A stretch of DNA of 21,559 nt from positions 1 through 21,559 of the IMG/VR virus record IMGVR_UViG_3300030116_003656; one strand, 5' to 3'. Positions 10,632-20,218 of this stretch are shown piece by piece. The notes below the pieces were generated by a model, which saw nothing but the letters and a program-made list of their open reading frames with translations, did no database searches and was not told the origin of the DNA. How positions within the stretch are numbered: position 1 is the first letter of the stretch; each line of letters opens with the position of its first letter. This stretch comes from a virus. The position numbers and the translations under genes were made by a program.

Positions 10632-12376
10632 TGGTGTATACCCCAGACGAATTATTAATTAAGACGGACGACTTAAAAGGCATGCACGAGCATAGTGGTC
10701 ACTATGAGTATCGTGATAGAGTCCGTTCTATTATGAATGGTGGTAGCAATGGTATTGCAGCATTACTTGGTGAGAGTGCAAAAAACTACGATATAGATTT
10801 ACCAATACCTAATCTTATAAATTCTGGATTAGAACACCTAGCACAAAAATTAGGACGTATGCCAGACATAAAGGTAGACGCTTATGCAGATAGTGAACGT
10901 GCAAAAAACAAAGCAGAGAAATTAGAACGTATTGTATCTAACTTAGACGGTTATTCTAAAATGGATATGCAGTTACCACAAGCTGCTAGATGGCTACCTG
11001 GTTATGGTTTTTGTGTATGGATTATTAGACAGAAAATGTCACCAGATGGAATTATGTATCCACATGCAGAACTACGTGATCCTTACGATTGTTATCCAGG
11101 ATATTACGGACCAGACCAGGATCCAAAAGAATTAGCACTTATACGTTTAGTACCTAACGCAGTAATTAAAAGCATGTACCCACAAGCACAAGTTATGGTT
11201 GACGAATCTAGTCAGTTTCCATCAGGTTATAGTAAATTTAAATACCATGATGGTTTCCAACGTGGTTGGGATAATCATTTAGCTGACGGTACAGAACTTG
11301 TTGAATACTATGACGAAGAAGGTACATACGTATTTTTACCAGATACAAAACAAATATTAGATTTTACACCTAATCCATTAAAGTCAGGACCACGCTTTGT
11401 TATATCTAAACGATTTAGTTTTGATAGATTAAGCGGTCAATACGATCACGTATTAGGACTTATGGCAGCTATGGCAAAGATAAACGTATTGTCAATTATT
11501 GCTATGGAAGATAGTGTATTTACAGAAACAAACATTATTGGTGAGTTAGAAAGTGGGAACTACAAGCGTGGTAGATTTGCAGTCAATTACTTAACACCTG
11601 GTTCACAAGTAGCTAAACCACCAAATAATGTACCCTATCAGTTGTTTCAACAGATAGACAGAATAGAACGACAACTACGTGTTGGTTCTAGTTATCCAGT
11701 AAGTGATGACGCAATATCTCCTAACTCTTTTGTTACAGGTAGGGGATTACAAGAGTTACTATCGTCTGTTGATCTAAACGTAAAAGAATATCAGTTATCA
11801 CTAAAAAACGCAATGGAAGAACTAGATTACAAACGTTTAGAAATGGACGAAGTGCTTAATGGTAATAAGAAAAAACCATTAGCAGGTTACCTAAAAGGTA
11901 CAGCTTATGCAGAACAATATACACCGTCAGCAGACATACAAGGTATGTACAATACAAGACGTGTGTATGGAGTTATGGCAGGTTTTGATGAACCAACTAA
12001 GATTGTTTCTGGATTACAGTTATTACAAGCAGGCATTATTGACAAAGAGACATTGCAAGAAAACATGGACGGTCTTGACAATATACAAAAAATTAATGAC
12101 AGAATACTAAAAGACGAAGCAGAACGTACTTTGTTTGAGACATTAAAAGTACAAGCAAGTCAAGGTGATCCTAAAGCAACTATGGCGTTAGTACAGATTT
12201 ACAAAAATCCAAATAGCATGCAAAGCATACTAGATAAGTTTTATACAGCAGAACAACCTGAAGTACCAGAAGGTGAAGCTGCATTACTAGAACAAATGAT
12301 GGGCGGCGGTCAAGTACCACAAGGTCCTGCACCAGACATACGATCATTACTTCTTGGAGGTGTGCAAGGTGGCTAG
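10631..12376 (+). CDS. Portal protein
   Basis: ATG at 10631 overlaps the terminase stop (TAATG), with GAGG at 10617-10620 upstream; an in-frame TTG at 10625 is less likely. The 581-residue length, the position directly after the terminase and the sequence character fit a portal protein. The N-terminal half is alpha/beta with KNYDIDLPIPNLINSGLEHLAQKLGR and a wing-like DPYDCYPGYYGPDQD segment. Later come a stem-type helix pair around QLFQQIDRIERQLRVG and the typical SVDLNVKEYQLSLKNAMEEL helix, and a Gly/Gln/Pro-rich C-terminus (MMGGGQVPQGPAPDIR). The portal is a dodecameric ring at one capsid vertex through which DNA enters and leaves. No fused head-maturation domain is apparent. Confidence 0.85.
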   Translation: MVYTPDELLIKTDDLKGMHEHSGHYEYRDRVRSIMNGGSNGIAALLGESAKNYDIDLPIPNLINSGLEHLAQKLGRMPDIKVDAYADSERAKNKAEKLERIVSNLDGYSKMDMQLPQAARWLPGYGFCVWIIRQKMSPDGIMYPHAELRDPYDCYPGYYGPDQDPKELALIRLVPNAVIKSMYPQAQVMVDESSQFPSGYSKFKYHDGFQRGWDNHLADGTELVEYYDEEGTYVFLPDTKQILDFTPNPLKSGPRFVISKRFSFDRLSGQYDHVLGLMAAMAKINVLSIIAMEDSVFTETNIIGELESGNYKRGRFAVNYLTPGSQVAKPPNNVPYQLFQQIDRIERQLRVGSSYPVSDDAISPNSFVTGRGLQELLSSVDLNVKEYQLSLKNAMEELDYKRLEMDEVLNGNKKKPLAGYLKGTAYAEQYTPSADIQGMYNTRRVYGVMAGFDEPTKIVSGLQLLQAGIIDKETLQENMDGLDNIQKINDRILKDEAERTLFETLKVQASQGDPKATMALVQIYKNPNSMQSILDKFYTAEQPEVPEGEAALLEQMMGGGQVPQGPAPDIRSLLLGGVQGG

Positions 12377-12605
12377 TCCATTTAACGAACGTGAATTATT
12401 AAATTATAAATTTAGTGACATTGTCAACAACTGTTTAATAGATGTATGGCAAAGAACAGAAGAAGCAATAGCTGATCACGAAGATGAGTTATATATTGAA
12501 GAACCAGAATTATCACCTATGCCACAAGGCATGATTGTTCAATATATACCTAATGGACTTATAATATTTTTTGGACAACAGGGAGACATAGATGGCGAAT
12601 GGTAG
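12369..12605 (+). CDS. Hypothetical small acidic late protein, GTG start
   Basis: GTG at 12369 follows GGAGG at 12356-12360 with eight-base spacing and overlaps the portal stop, so it is preferred to upstream TTG or GTG codons. The 78-residue product is acidic (EEAIADHEDELYIEEPELS) with a beta-rich C-terminal part (GMIVQYIPNGLIIFFGQQG). No family is recognised. Its position between portal and a basic, glutamine-rich protein suggests an assembly or head-associated role. It overlaps the next gene by 14 bases. Confidence 0.6.
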   Translation: MASPFNERELLNYKFSDIVNNCLIDVWQRTEEAIADHEDELYIEEPELSPMPQGMIVQYIPNGLIIFFGQQGDIDGEW

Positions 12606-13050
12606 TAGTAGAGAACGTGGCAGAAGAGGTGGAGTAAAGAGACCTGCTGCTGTTAGCGGTCCTGGACGACTTGCAAGAAGAACAGATGGTGCAGCACCTA
12701 GCATAGAAGATGTTAGAGGTATGATTACAGAATCTGCAGGTGAAGAACAAGCACTTGTAGAACAAGTAAGGCAAGGCAATGTAGAACAACCACAAACTAC
12801 ATTTGCAGCACAACCACAACAAGCACCACAACAATTAGGTGGAGTAGAACCTGGATTAGCAGATGTATTTGCACCAGGACAAGATGACCTAAATGCTTAC
12901 ACACGTCCACCAATGGAAGATCAATTCTTAGAACCTGATGATGTTATGTTAATACGTGCAATGGCAGAAGTTAATCCTACTGCAGAACTTTTAGGTTTAC
13001 TAAAGTTTGCTTCTGATAGGCAGATAGGTAGATCGCAGCGTGTTCTCTAA
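12592..13050 (+). CDS. Hypothetical 152-residue late protein with basic N-terminus
   Basis: ATG at 12592 follows GGGAG at 12581-12585. The protein has a basic, low-complexity N-terminus (SSRERGRRGGVKRPAAVSG, then RLARRTD), an acidic helical part (EQALVEQVRQGNVEQ), a Gln/Pro-rich linker (QPQQAPQQLGG) and a helical C-terminus (DDVMLIRAMAEVNPTAELLGLLKFA). Such a disordered, charge-segregated layout fits a head-associated or scaffold-like protein, or an adaptor binding DNA by its basic end. This is inference from composition and position. The stop shares one base with the following giant gene. Confidence 0.6.
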   Translation: MANGSSRERGRRGGVKRPAAVSGPGRLARRTDGAAPSIEDVRGMITESAGEEQALVEQVRQGNVEQPQTTFAAQPQQAPQQLGGVEPGLADVFAPGQDDLNAYTRPPMEDQFLEPDDVMLIRAMAEVNPTAELLGLLKFASDRQIGRSQRVL

Positions 13051-16000
13051 TGGCAGAATTTCATAGAGATAATCCTGCACAAGAGCAAGAGTTTTATCAA
13101 GAAATAATTAAAAGACAAGCAACGTATAAACGTGCTAAACAATCTATAAGTAAAGAGGACGCAGTGCGTGCTTCTGCAATATCACAGGCGTATCCTAACT
13201 TTTCTCCTGATGTAATTACAGCATTAACAACATTACAAGTAAAACCTGAAGCAACAGTCTTAAACGATATATCTAAGATGATTGCACAATCTAACAGTCA
13301 AACAATATTAGATAAAGTATTTGAACCATTGCAAGCAGGTGTACGTCTAGGATTTTTAGGATTAGAAGATTTATATAGAACTACAGTAGATAGACCTATT
13401 AACTCTTTTATTGCTGCTACGTTTGGTGATAAAGCAGAAACACTTACATTTAGTGAAGCATATAGACAGTCAGGTAAATCTACTGTTAAACAACTTATTG
13501 GTGAATTAAACAAAGGTAAGAAAGTTAATTTAGGTGAAGGATTTTTACCACAATCAGAAGTATTTGATCCTGCTAATCCACAGTCAAAGTTTTATGACGA
13601 ATACCAGTACATGATACGTAGTGGTTTTGATGAAGGCAGAGCGCAATCAATTATACAAAATTATCTTGGTACACCAATAACATCTATAGATAGACAAATG
13701 CAAGAAGGTAATGAAAACTTTACAATTACAAGTCAATACGGAACTGCACCAATATCTCTTGGTAGAGCATTAGCATTGCAAGTTGTAGAACCTAACACTA
13801 GAACATTTAATGTTGTGTCAGGTGTATTAGACGCAGGTAAAGCATTATTTTTAGATCCTGCAAATTATTTGTCATTAGGATTAAAAGCATTTACTAAATC
13901 AAAAAAAGCATTAAAGATACCAGATTATTTAGCAAAAGAATTAGAAAAAATAGAACCAGATAAATTAACAAAAGCACAAAAAGAATACATTGGTGCAGTA
14001 AATAAAGGTTGGGGACTGCCTTTTATATCTGGTAGGTCTGTATCTAATTATTTATCTAAAGATCCTGGTGGTAAAAAACTTATAAACTATTTTGCAGAAT
14101 TAGATAGTCCTAATAAATTTATAGAGTTAACAGGTATTACAGATAGAGAAGCTATTGCAGCGTTTATGGATATATCACAAGACTTTACAAAGTCTGCAGC
14201 AGAAAAACAATCTGCTATGAAAAATTTACTAACAGAATTTTTAGAAGATCCTTTTGGTCCATTCGGTACAGGTCAAGCACCAACAGTAGGTGCAATAGGT
14301 AGATTTTTAGGTGGTAGAGCAGAAAATTTACTAGGTGGCGTACCAGAAGGTACAGGCAAATTATTTGGTGCTAAAAAAGTAATTAAAACAAAACTTATGG
14401 ATAGTCCTAATAGATCAGCAAGAATATTGTCTACATACGCAGGTGAGTTTCCATATAGATATGTTGACAGCAACCAGTTAGATGACGCAGTATCTAACAT
14501 AAAAGGTTGGTTAGATCAAACGACTGTTGATCCTATAGCAAAAGATCAAATTATAAACAGAGCTGTAAGACTAGAAGATGGCGATCAAACAGGATTATTT
14601 AACGTTGTAAAAGATATGGTTACATTTGCTACAGATGATTTAGTAGAGAACTATGGTGTAAACAAAGAGGACGCATTTACATTTAGCAGAATTTTTGAAG
14701 ATTACTTACCAGAACTACGTGCATATTTTATAGACGCAGTTACAGGTAACAATGTTGCTAATCCTGGTGCAAAGATAAGTCAAACAATTATTGACAACAA
14801 AGCATTTGTTAATCCTGATCCACACCTGTTAACAGAGTTTATAAATAGAACTATACCTTTACCAGATCCAGGACAACTATCCAGAGCTATGAACTCTATG
14901 TCATTAATTAGAGCTAAAGCGTCAGAAGCAGGAATAGATATGTTTAGTAAATTACCTGCAAATATACGTGCAGGCACAATGTCTAAAATTATAGATAGTT
15001 ACTATTCAGACTTTTGGAAACCGTTTGTATTGTTACGTGGTGCTTGGTTATTACGTGTTGTTGGTGAAGAGCAGCTACGTATGTATACACGTGGTTATGA
15101 CAATATATTTTCAAGACCATTATCTGTATTGTCATTAGGATTACTTAAAAAACCTAATAAGACAGAAGCAGCAAGATGGACAAGCAAAGATGTTAAGTTT
15201 GCAGATTTATTAGGTAATCCATTAGATGAAGCGTTAGAGTGGCAACAAGCTAGTTCACGTAGGTATGGATCAAATAACTTTGACTATTTGTTTGGTGGTG
15301 CATACAAAGCAGGTAGAAGGCGTAAAAAACCTGGTGTACACCCTATGGACGTTGTTACAAAAGAGGACGCATTGCGTAATAGAGAGACACAACCAAGACT
15401 TATACAAAAATATTTTGATGACGGTATTGTACGTGAGATAGCACATTTGCATTATGACAGATTATTTAACTTCTTATTTAGAGGTGCAATGACTAAAAAA
15501 CAAAGAGACGCAAGATTAAAAGAGTTTGTAGAAGGTGATAGCTTACGTGTTAAAGAAATTATAGAAGCATATAGTCAAGGCGGTCCTACATACAGAGCAA
15601 GAATGAATACTGCAGGTGGTAGATATGCCTATGCAGAATCTATTACAGCACGTGTTAATCAGTTAGCAGGTGGATCATTTTCACAAGAACTTGATGTACT
15701 AGATGATTTGTCAAGAAGAATAAACGTAGATGATATAGATTTTGGTAAAACACCATTTCCATTGTCAGTAGAAAAAACAGCTAATAACAATATATTAGAA
15801 ATGTTGTTACGTAACAGATTAAACAGATTAGATGGTAAACAATTTGTTGATGAAACATTAGATGATTTTTTTGACAGCATAAAAAATGGAGATCAAACAA
15901 TATACAGAAATGTTAAAAAGAAATTATTAAGTGATGAGTACATAGATAGCTTACCTAACGTTGTTGCTGTTGGTAAAACAGATTATATAGATAATGTTGG

Positions 16001-18434
16001 TAAATTAGAGTTTTATACAAACAAAGCATTTGACGCATTGATGGGACAGAGAACTGACAATGCTTCACGTTCACCTGTATTTAGACAAGCATATTGGAGA
16101 ACAATATTTGATATGCTTCCGTATATGTCAGGCAAGATGAGACAAGTTATGCTTGAAGGCGGTACATACACAATAGACGGTAAAGAGTTTAAAGTTGCAG
16201 GTGCATTAAATGCAAACCTACCTGGAGAAAACATGATAGCTACTTTTAAAGCTGATCTTGGTTTACCTGCAGAAAAACTACGTAAAGCAGATACAGAAAT
16301 AAACATTGATATGTTTCAACGTAAGATAAAAGAACTTAACGATAGAGATACAGAATTAGGTTTAGGTTTTGAAGATATAGACGAAGAGTTTGAGAATTTA
16401 TCTAACGCACTAAATAAAAAGAAAAAAAGATTACAAGACAAGATGACAGATAAGCAAGAAGAGCTTATGCAACTAGAACTAGACATTACAGGAACTTATG
16501 GATCAGGAGTTACATACGAAGATGATATTGTACCTGCAAATATAAAACAACGTGTTGATGATTTACAAGAAGATATATTTGATCTTGAATCAGAGATAGA
16601 TGATGTACAAGATGTATTTAACAATAACATGAAAGAAAAAGCAGAGTTACTAGGATTTACAGATAAATCTGGTGACGTTGATTTAATTGATAGAATAGCA
16701 AAAGCACGTGCATTAACAGAAGTGCAAGAGCTGTTGTATGATTTAACTAAACGTAAAAAAATTGCATATAACTTACGTGGTATATTTCCATTCGGCGAAG
16801 CATATATAGAGATTATGACTACATGGGCTAAGTTACTAAAAGATAATCCAGAAATATTACGTAGAGGTCAAGTTACTGTTAACGCATTACGTAGAGATAA
16901 TGTCTTTAGTCCTGTACAAGGAGAAGGATTTTTAGGAGAAGATGAAGTTACTGGAGAAGAAGTATTTTATTATCCTATGATTGATGACTTAGTATCTGAC
17001 GCATTGTTTGGCGAAGATAGACAAGTTGGTGTTAGATTGCCTGGTTATGCAGGATCACTTAACTTAGCACTAGAAGTAGTACCAGGCATTGGTCCTGCAG
17101 TTGCTATACCTGCTAGCTTTTTTATAAATGCAAGTCCTAACTTTGATGAAGTTAAAAAGATTATGTTTCCTTATGGTTTACCAGATGTTAGATCTGCTAG
17201 TGACTTAATTGCTGCAGCAGGTGTACCTGCATGGTTAAGAAATACAGTACAAGGTTTATACGCATATAACGAAGATGTAGGTCAAAACGAACTAACACGT
17301 ATTGCTTCTAACACAACTATTGATGTTTACAGAATATTAAAAGCAAATGGTAGTGATGACAGTACAACAGAACGTCAAGAAGAACTTATGAAAGAAGCTA
17401 GAAGTATTGCTAAAAATCTAGCATTTATAAAAGCAGCTTCACAGTTTGTTGGTCCAGTAGGACTAAATCCACGTTTTGACGTAGGTAATGACAAGAATGG
17501 TGGTCATGTTTATTCTATGCAAATACTTGCAGATAGATATAGAGAGTTATTAGAGACACCGCCTAAAGATCCAGAGTCAGGTCAATTCTTATATCCACCT
17601 GGAGATAACTACTATGCAACTAAATATTTTATAGATGAGTTTGGTTTTAATCCACTAGACATAGCTACTCCTAAAACAGTAGTTGTGGAACCAAGACCTG
17701 TAGATGAGCGTGGTGTACAGTTCCAACAAGACAATCCAGAGTTATTTGAGCAATACTCTATAACTGCACAGTATGCAATACCACAAGGCGGCGGTGGTCC
17801 ATTTGATTATGAAGCATACGTTAGAACAATTGCTAGTGAGCAGAGAGAACCATTAAAACCAGAAGAATGGTTGCAAAAACGTAATCAAAGATTAGGACAG
17901 TTTTTTATGGAAGAAAAGCGTGTATCTACATTACAGACATACGATATTACAGATCCATATCAAAACCTAATTAGAGAACGTGAAATGGCATTTTTTAGAG
18001 ATATTGCACGTAGTAAGTTTCCTGGTTTTGATTCTACAATACCTGGACTACCACAAACAGCTACATTAGAAATGCAATATCAAGAACTACAAGATTGGGA
18101 AAAGAATAGAAAACTAGCTACTTCACCTGTAGGTAAAGACCTACGTGTAGTATTTAGCATGATTAATACACTAGAGCAACGTGCGTTAAATAGTGGTTTA
18201 TCTAAGAATGGTTGGAGAACATCTAGGTCAATGCTAAAAGAACGTCAACAATTACGTGACACTATAGGTATGTTGATAAATAAAAATCCAGATTTTCAAT
18301 TAGTAGCTGAAAGAGTGCTGCTTCCATTATTCCAGGAACGTACAGATTTCTTAGAGGATTTGCAATACGATTATGATACACTTAAAGAATACGGTGTATA
18401 CTTACCACAGCTAACTGATACAGAGGATATTTGA
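13050..18434 (+). CDS. Giant 1794-residue virion-type protein, function unknown
   Basis: This is the largest gene of the window, one-quarter of its length, with ATG at 13050 (TAATG overlap). Visible parts include a helical N-terminus with hydrophobic stretches and FLDPANYLSLGLKA (268-281). Then come FWKPFVLLRGAWLLRVVGEEQLRM (split here as residues 655-665 and 666-678) and RSPVFRQAYW (about 1015). A long charged coiled coil spans about 1090-1200, and LRGIFPFGEAYIEIMTTWAKLL about 1240-1265. A Gly/Ala-rich hydrophobic segment (LALEVVPGIGPAVAIPASFF) lies about 1335-1360. The C-terminus has several helical, glutamine-rich repeats of no fixed period. I see no catalytic motif. Large proteins beside the portal in phages are often internal or ejected proteins or multi-domain 'polyvalent' proteins; the membrane-prone segments fit ejection. 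This is a hypothesis, not an identification. Confidence 0.8.
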   Translation: MAEFHRDNPAQEQEFYQEIIKRQATYKRAKQSISKEDAVRASAISQAYPNFSPDVITALTTLQVKPEATVLNDISKMIAQSNSQTILDKVFEPLQAGVRLGFLGLEDLYRTTVDRPINSFIAATFGDKAETLTFSEAYRQSGKSTVKQLIGELNKGKKVNLGEGFLPQSEVFDPANPQSKFYDEYQYMIRSGFDEGRAQSIIQNYLGTPITSIDRQMQEGNENFTITSQYGTAPISLGRALALQVVEPNTRTFNVVSGVLDAGKALFLDPANYLSLGLKAFTKSKKALKIPDYLAKELEKIEPDKLTKAQKEYIGAVNKGWGLPFISGRSVSNYLSKDPGGKKLINYFAELDSPNKFIELTGITDREAIAAFMDISQDFTKSAAEKQSAMKNLLTEFLEDPFGPFGTGQAPTVGAIGRFLGGRAENLLGGVPEGTGKLFGAKKVIKTKLMDSPNRSARILSTYAGEFPYRYVDSNQLDDAVSNIKGWLDQTTVDPIAKDQIINRAVRLEDGDQTGLFNVVKDMVTFATDDLVENYGVNKEDAFTFSRIFEDYLPELRAYFIDAVTGNNVANPGAKISQTIIDNKAFVNPDPHLLTEFINRTIPLPDPGQLSRAMNSMSLIRAKASEAGIDMFSKLPANIRAGTMSKIIDSYYSDFWKPFVLLRGAWLLRVVGEEQLRMYTRGYDNIFSRPLSVLSLGLLKKPNKTEAARWTSKDVKFADLLGNPLDEALEWQQASSRRYGSNNFDYLFGGAYKAGRRRKKPGVHPMDVVTKEDALRNRETQPRLIQKYFDDGIVREIAHLHYDRLFNFLFRGAMTKKQRDARLKEFVEGDSLRVKEIIEAYSQGGPTYRARMNTAGGRYAYAESITARVNQLAGGSFSQELDVLDDLSRRINVDDIDFGKTPFPLSVEKTANNNILEMLLRNRLNRLDGKQFVDETLDDFFDSIKNGDQTIYRNVKKKLLSDEYIDSLPNVVAVGKTDYIDNVGKLEFYTNKAFDALMGQRTDNASRSPVFRQAYWRTIFDMLPYMSGKMRQVMLEGGTYTIDGKEFKVAGALNANLPGENMIATFKADLGLPAEKLRKADTEINIDMFQRKIKELNDRDTELGLGFEDIDEEFENLSNALNKKKKRLQDKMTDKQEELMQLELDITGTYGSGVTYEDDIVPANIKQRVDDLQEDIFDLESEIDDVQDVFNNNMKEKAELLGFTDKSGDVDLIDRIAKARALTEVQELLYDLTKRKKIAYNLRGIFPFGEAYIEIMTTWAKLLKDNPEILRRGQVTVNALRRDNVFSPVQGEGFLGEDEVTGEEVFYYPMIDDLVSDALFGEDRQVGVRLPGYAGSLNLALEVVPGIGPAVAIPASFFINASPNFDEVKKIMFPYGLPDVRSASDLIAAAGVPAWLRNTVQGLYAYNEDVGQNELTRIASNTTIDVYRILKANGSDDSTTERQEELMKEARSIAKNLAFIKAASQFVGPVGLNPRFDVGNDKNGGHVYSMQILADRYRELLETPPKDPESGQFLYPPGDNYYATKYFIDEFGFNPLDIATPKTVVVEPRPVDERGVQFQQDNPELFEQYSITAQYAIPQGGGGPFDYEAYVRTIASEQREPLKPEEWLQKRNQRLGQFFMEEKRVSTLQTYDITDPYQNLIREREMAFFRDIARSKFPGFDSTIPGLPQTATLEMQYQELQDWEKNRKLATSPVGKDLRVVFSMINTLEQRALNSGLSKNGWRTSRSMLKERQQLRDTIGMLINKNPDFQLVAERVLLPLFQERTDFLEDLQYDYDTLKEYGVYLPQLTDTEDI

Positions 18435-20218
18435 TGACAAAAGAGATGAAACAATCTTTGGTGGATAGCATAATACAACAAAATGGTTATGGTCCTGAAG
18501 AGCAAATAACTAAAAATTTATTGTCTTTAGTAAATGAATCTAATGATCAATTATTTATAGCTAAGTTATACAACGAAATAGCTTTATACAATAAAATCCA
18601 GGCAAAGATGTCAGACAACTATGTAGGTTTTTCTTCTGCTTTTCCTGTACAATCACAAGGCGTACCTGCAAGTAAACGTGGACAAGCTGCAGTTAATCCT
18701 GCATTAACAAACATAAACATTGCAATGGAAAACACAAATCCTGAATGGAGAACAGATGTAGCTATTGTTAAAGATTTTTATAGAGGATTAGATGTTGCTA
18801 CTGGTATAAAAGGACCAGAAGGTTCTGACAATGCAAAAGCATATTACGATTATTTAAATACAAAACTAAATCAGTTAGTAGAGGAGACAGGATTACTAGG
18901 AGTTGTTATACGTCCACCACGTGGTGAAGGCGGTACAATTTACATGTCAGAAGATTTAGATGAGTGGTTTAGAAATAACACACCTATGGATATGACAGAA
19001 GGTTTTTATCCTGCAGAAGGTAAATCATACAGAAAATATCCAGGATTTGCCAAACCTACAATTATAACAAAACCAGTTATGACATTTAATGAAGAATCTG
19101 GATACTGGGAACATACAGGTGAATATCTTAAAGGTGCAGAATCATTTAACAGTGATGGTAAATTTAACACAGGTTTAGATACTGGTGATACATTCCAGGT
19201 AGCTGTTGGTACAAAAAAACCAGACGGTACATCTGTAGGTGAAGTACAAACACTTAGTTATGATGAGTACAAATTTTTAGAACAAGAAATAGCAGAAGAT
19301 CCAAGTAGTCAAATTATTAATGTATCTGGTGACAAAGCACAAGTGCAAGCACAGTTAGATCAATGGGTTGATTACAATACATCTGTTGCAGCAGCGCCAG
19401 AGTATTCTATATTTGGTGGTATAACACCTGACTATGCAATCTACAAACAACCAGATCTTGCTAACGCATTTAAAGATGGTGATCCTACTGCAGCACAAAT
19501 GAAAGACGCAATGTTACCTGAACAAGTATATGCAGGTAGTATTCCAGAAGAACAGTTTTATGGTGGTTTTGATCATATTTCTGGTCAAGGTCCAGGACTT
19601 AACAACTCACAAAAAATATCTTGGATTTCATTAGCACCACAAGAAATTAAAGCAATACAAACAGATCTTATGCAAGCAGGTTATTTAGATCCTGAATCAT
19701 ATTTTTTAGAGCAGGGTGCATGGCAAGATAAAACAGCAACAGCTATGGCTACAGCTATGACTGACGCTAACTTAAATATGACAGATGTGTATTCACAATT
19801 AACTGCAGAAAAAGAACGTTACTTTACTAAACCACCGTTGTTGCCTAAAGTATATCAACAACCATCTCCAGAGTTTGTTAAATCACAAGTTGACGCAGCA
19901 CTTAAATCTGCAGGTGTCACACGTAAACTTACAGACGCAGAACTTGTAGCGTTTTCTGATTACTACATACAAGCAGATAAAGATTACGAAACTGCAAATG
20001 CAGAGTATCAAAAGAATTTAGATTTAGCTAATAGATTATTTCCTGGTGCGCCATCAGAAATTATGATACCTTCTACACCAGGCGAAGAATTAGCAGCATT
20101 TGCTGAACAAGCATTTGAACCACAAGAAGCAGCACAACAGAGAGGTATACAAGAACGTAACGATCTAAGTTATTTGTTTAGTTCTATAGATCAATTTGAC
20201 CGTATGATTGGAGGATAA
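18434..20218 (+). CDS. Large virion-type protein with peptidoglycan-binding-like segment
   Basis: ATG at 18434 overlaps the previous stop (TGATG). The 594-residue protein is acidic and mostly soluble. A helical N-terminus (residues 1-60) is followed by a long middle part with beta character. Around residues 398-447 the sequence APQEIKAIQTDLMQAGYLDP, followed by GAWQDKTATAMATAM, fits the three-helix peptidoglycan-binding fold (Q-x-x-L-x-x-A-G-Y ... G-x-W-x-x-x-T-x-x-A). The C-terminal part (after about 480) is helical and Ala/Glu-rich. No lysozyme or amidase motif is seen. In a virion protein such a segment could touch the cell wall at entry, or act as a structural repeat. It shares its operon and junction style with the giant gene upstream, so the two products probably act in the same particle. 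Confidence 0.75.
   Translation: MTKEMKQSLVDSIIQQNGYGPEEQITKNLLSLVNESNDQLFIAKLYNEIALYNKIQAKMSDNYVGFSSAFPVQSQGVPASKRGQAAVNPALTNINIAMENTNPEWRTDVAIVKDFYRGLDVATGIKGPEGSDNAKAYYDYLNTKLNQLVEETGLLGVVIRPPRGEGGTIYMSEDLDEWFRNNTPMDMTEGFYPAEGKSYRKYPGFAKPTIITKPVMTFNEESGYWEHTGEYLKGAESFNSDGKFNTGLDTGDTFQVAVGTKKPDGTSVGEVQTLSYDEYKFLEQEIAEDPSSQIINVSGDKAQVQAQLDQWVDYNTSVAAAPEYSIFGGITPDYAIYKQPDLANAFKDGDPTAAQMKDAMLPEQVYAGSIPEEQFYGGFDHISGQGPGLNNSQKISWISLAPQEIKAIQTDLMQAGYLDPESYFLEQGAWQDKTATAMATAMTDANLNMTDVYSQLTAEKERYFTKPPLLPKVYQQPSPEFVKSQVDAALKSAGVTRKLTDAELVAFSDYYIQADKDYETANAEYQKNLDLANRLFPGAPSEIMIPSTPGEELAAFAEQAFEPQEAAQQRGIQERNDLSYLFSSIDQFDRMIGG

Noticed and set aside
12592-13050. Major capsid protein
   Set aside because: At 152 residues with a disordered basic N-terminus and Gln/Pro-rich linker it is too short and the wrong character for a HK97-type capsid protein.
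13298-16306. Several frames of 60-97 codons on the - strand under the giant gene
   Set aside because: They lie inside a long well-formed + strand gene, lack ribosome sites and coupling, and are explained by the AT-rich codon use of the sense gene.
13050-18434. Virion RNA polymerase of the N4 type for the giant protein
   Set aside because: The size is suggestive, but I could not find the single-subunit polymerase motifs (DxxGR and the catalytic aspartates in context), so the label is not supported.
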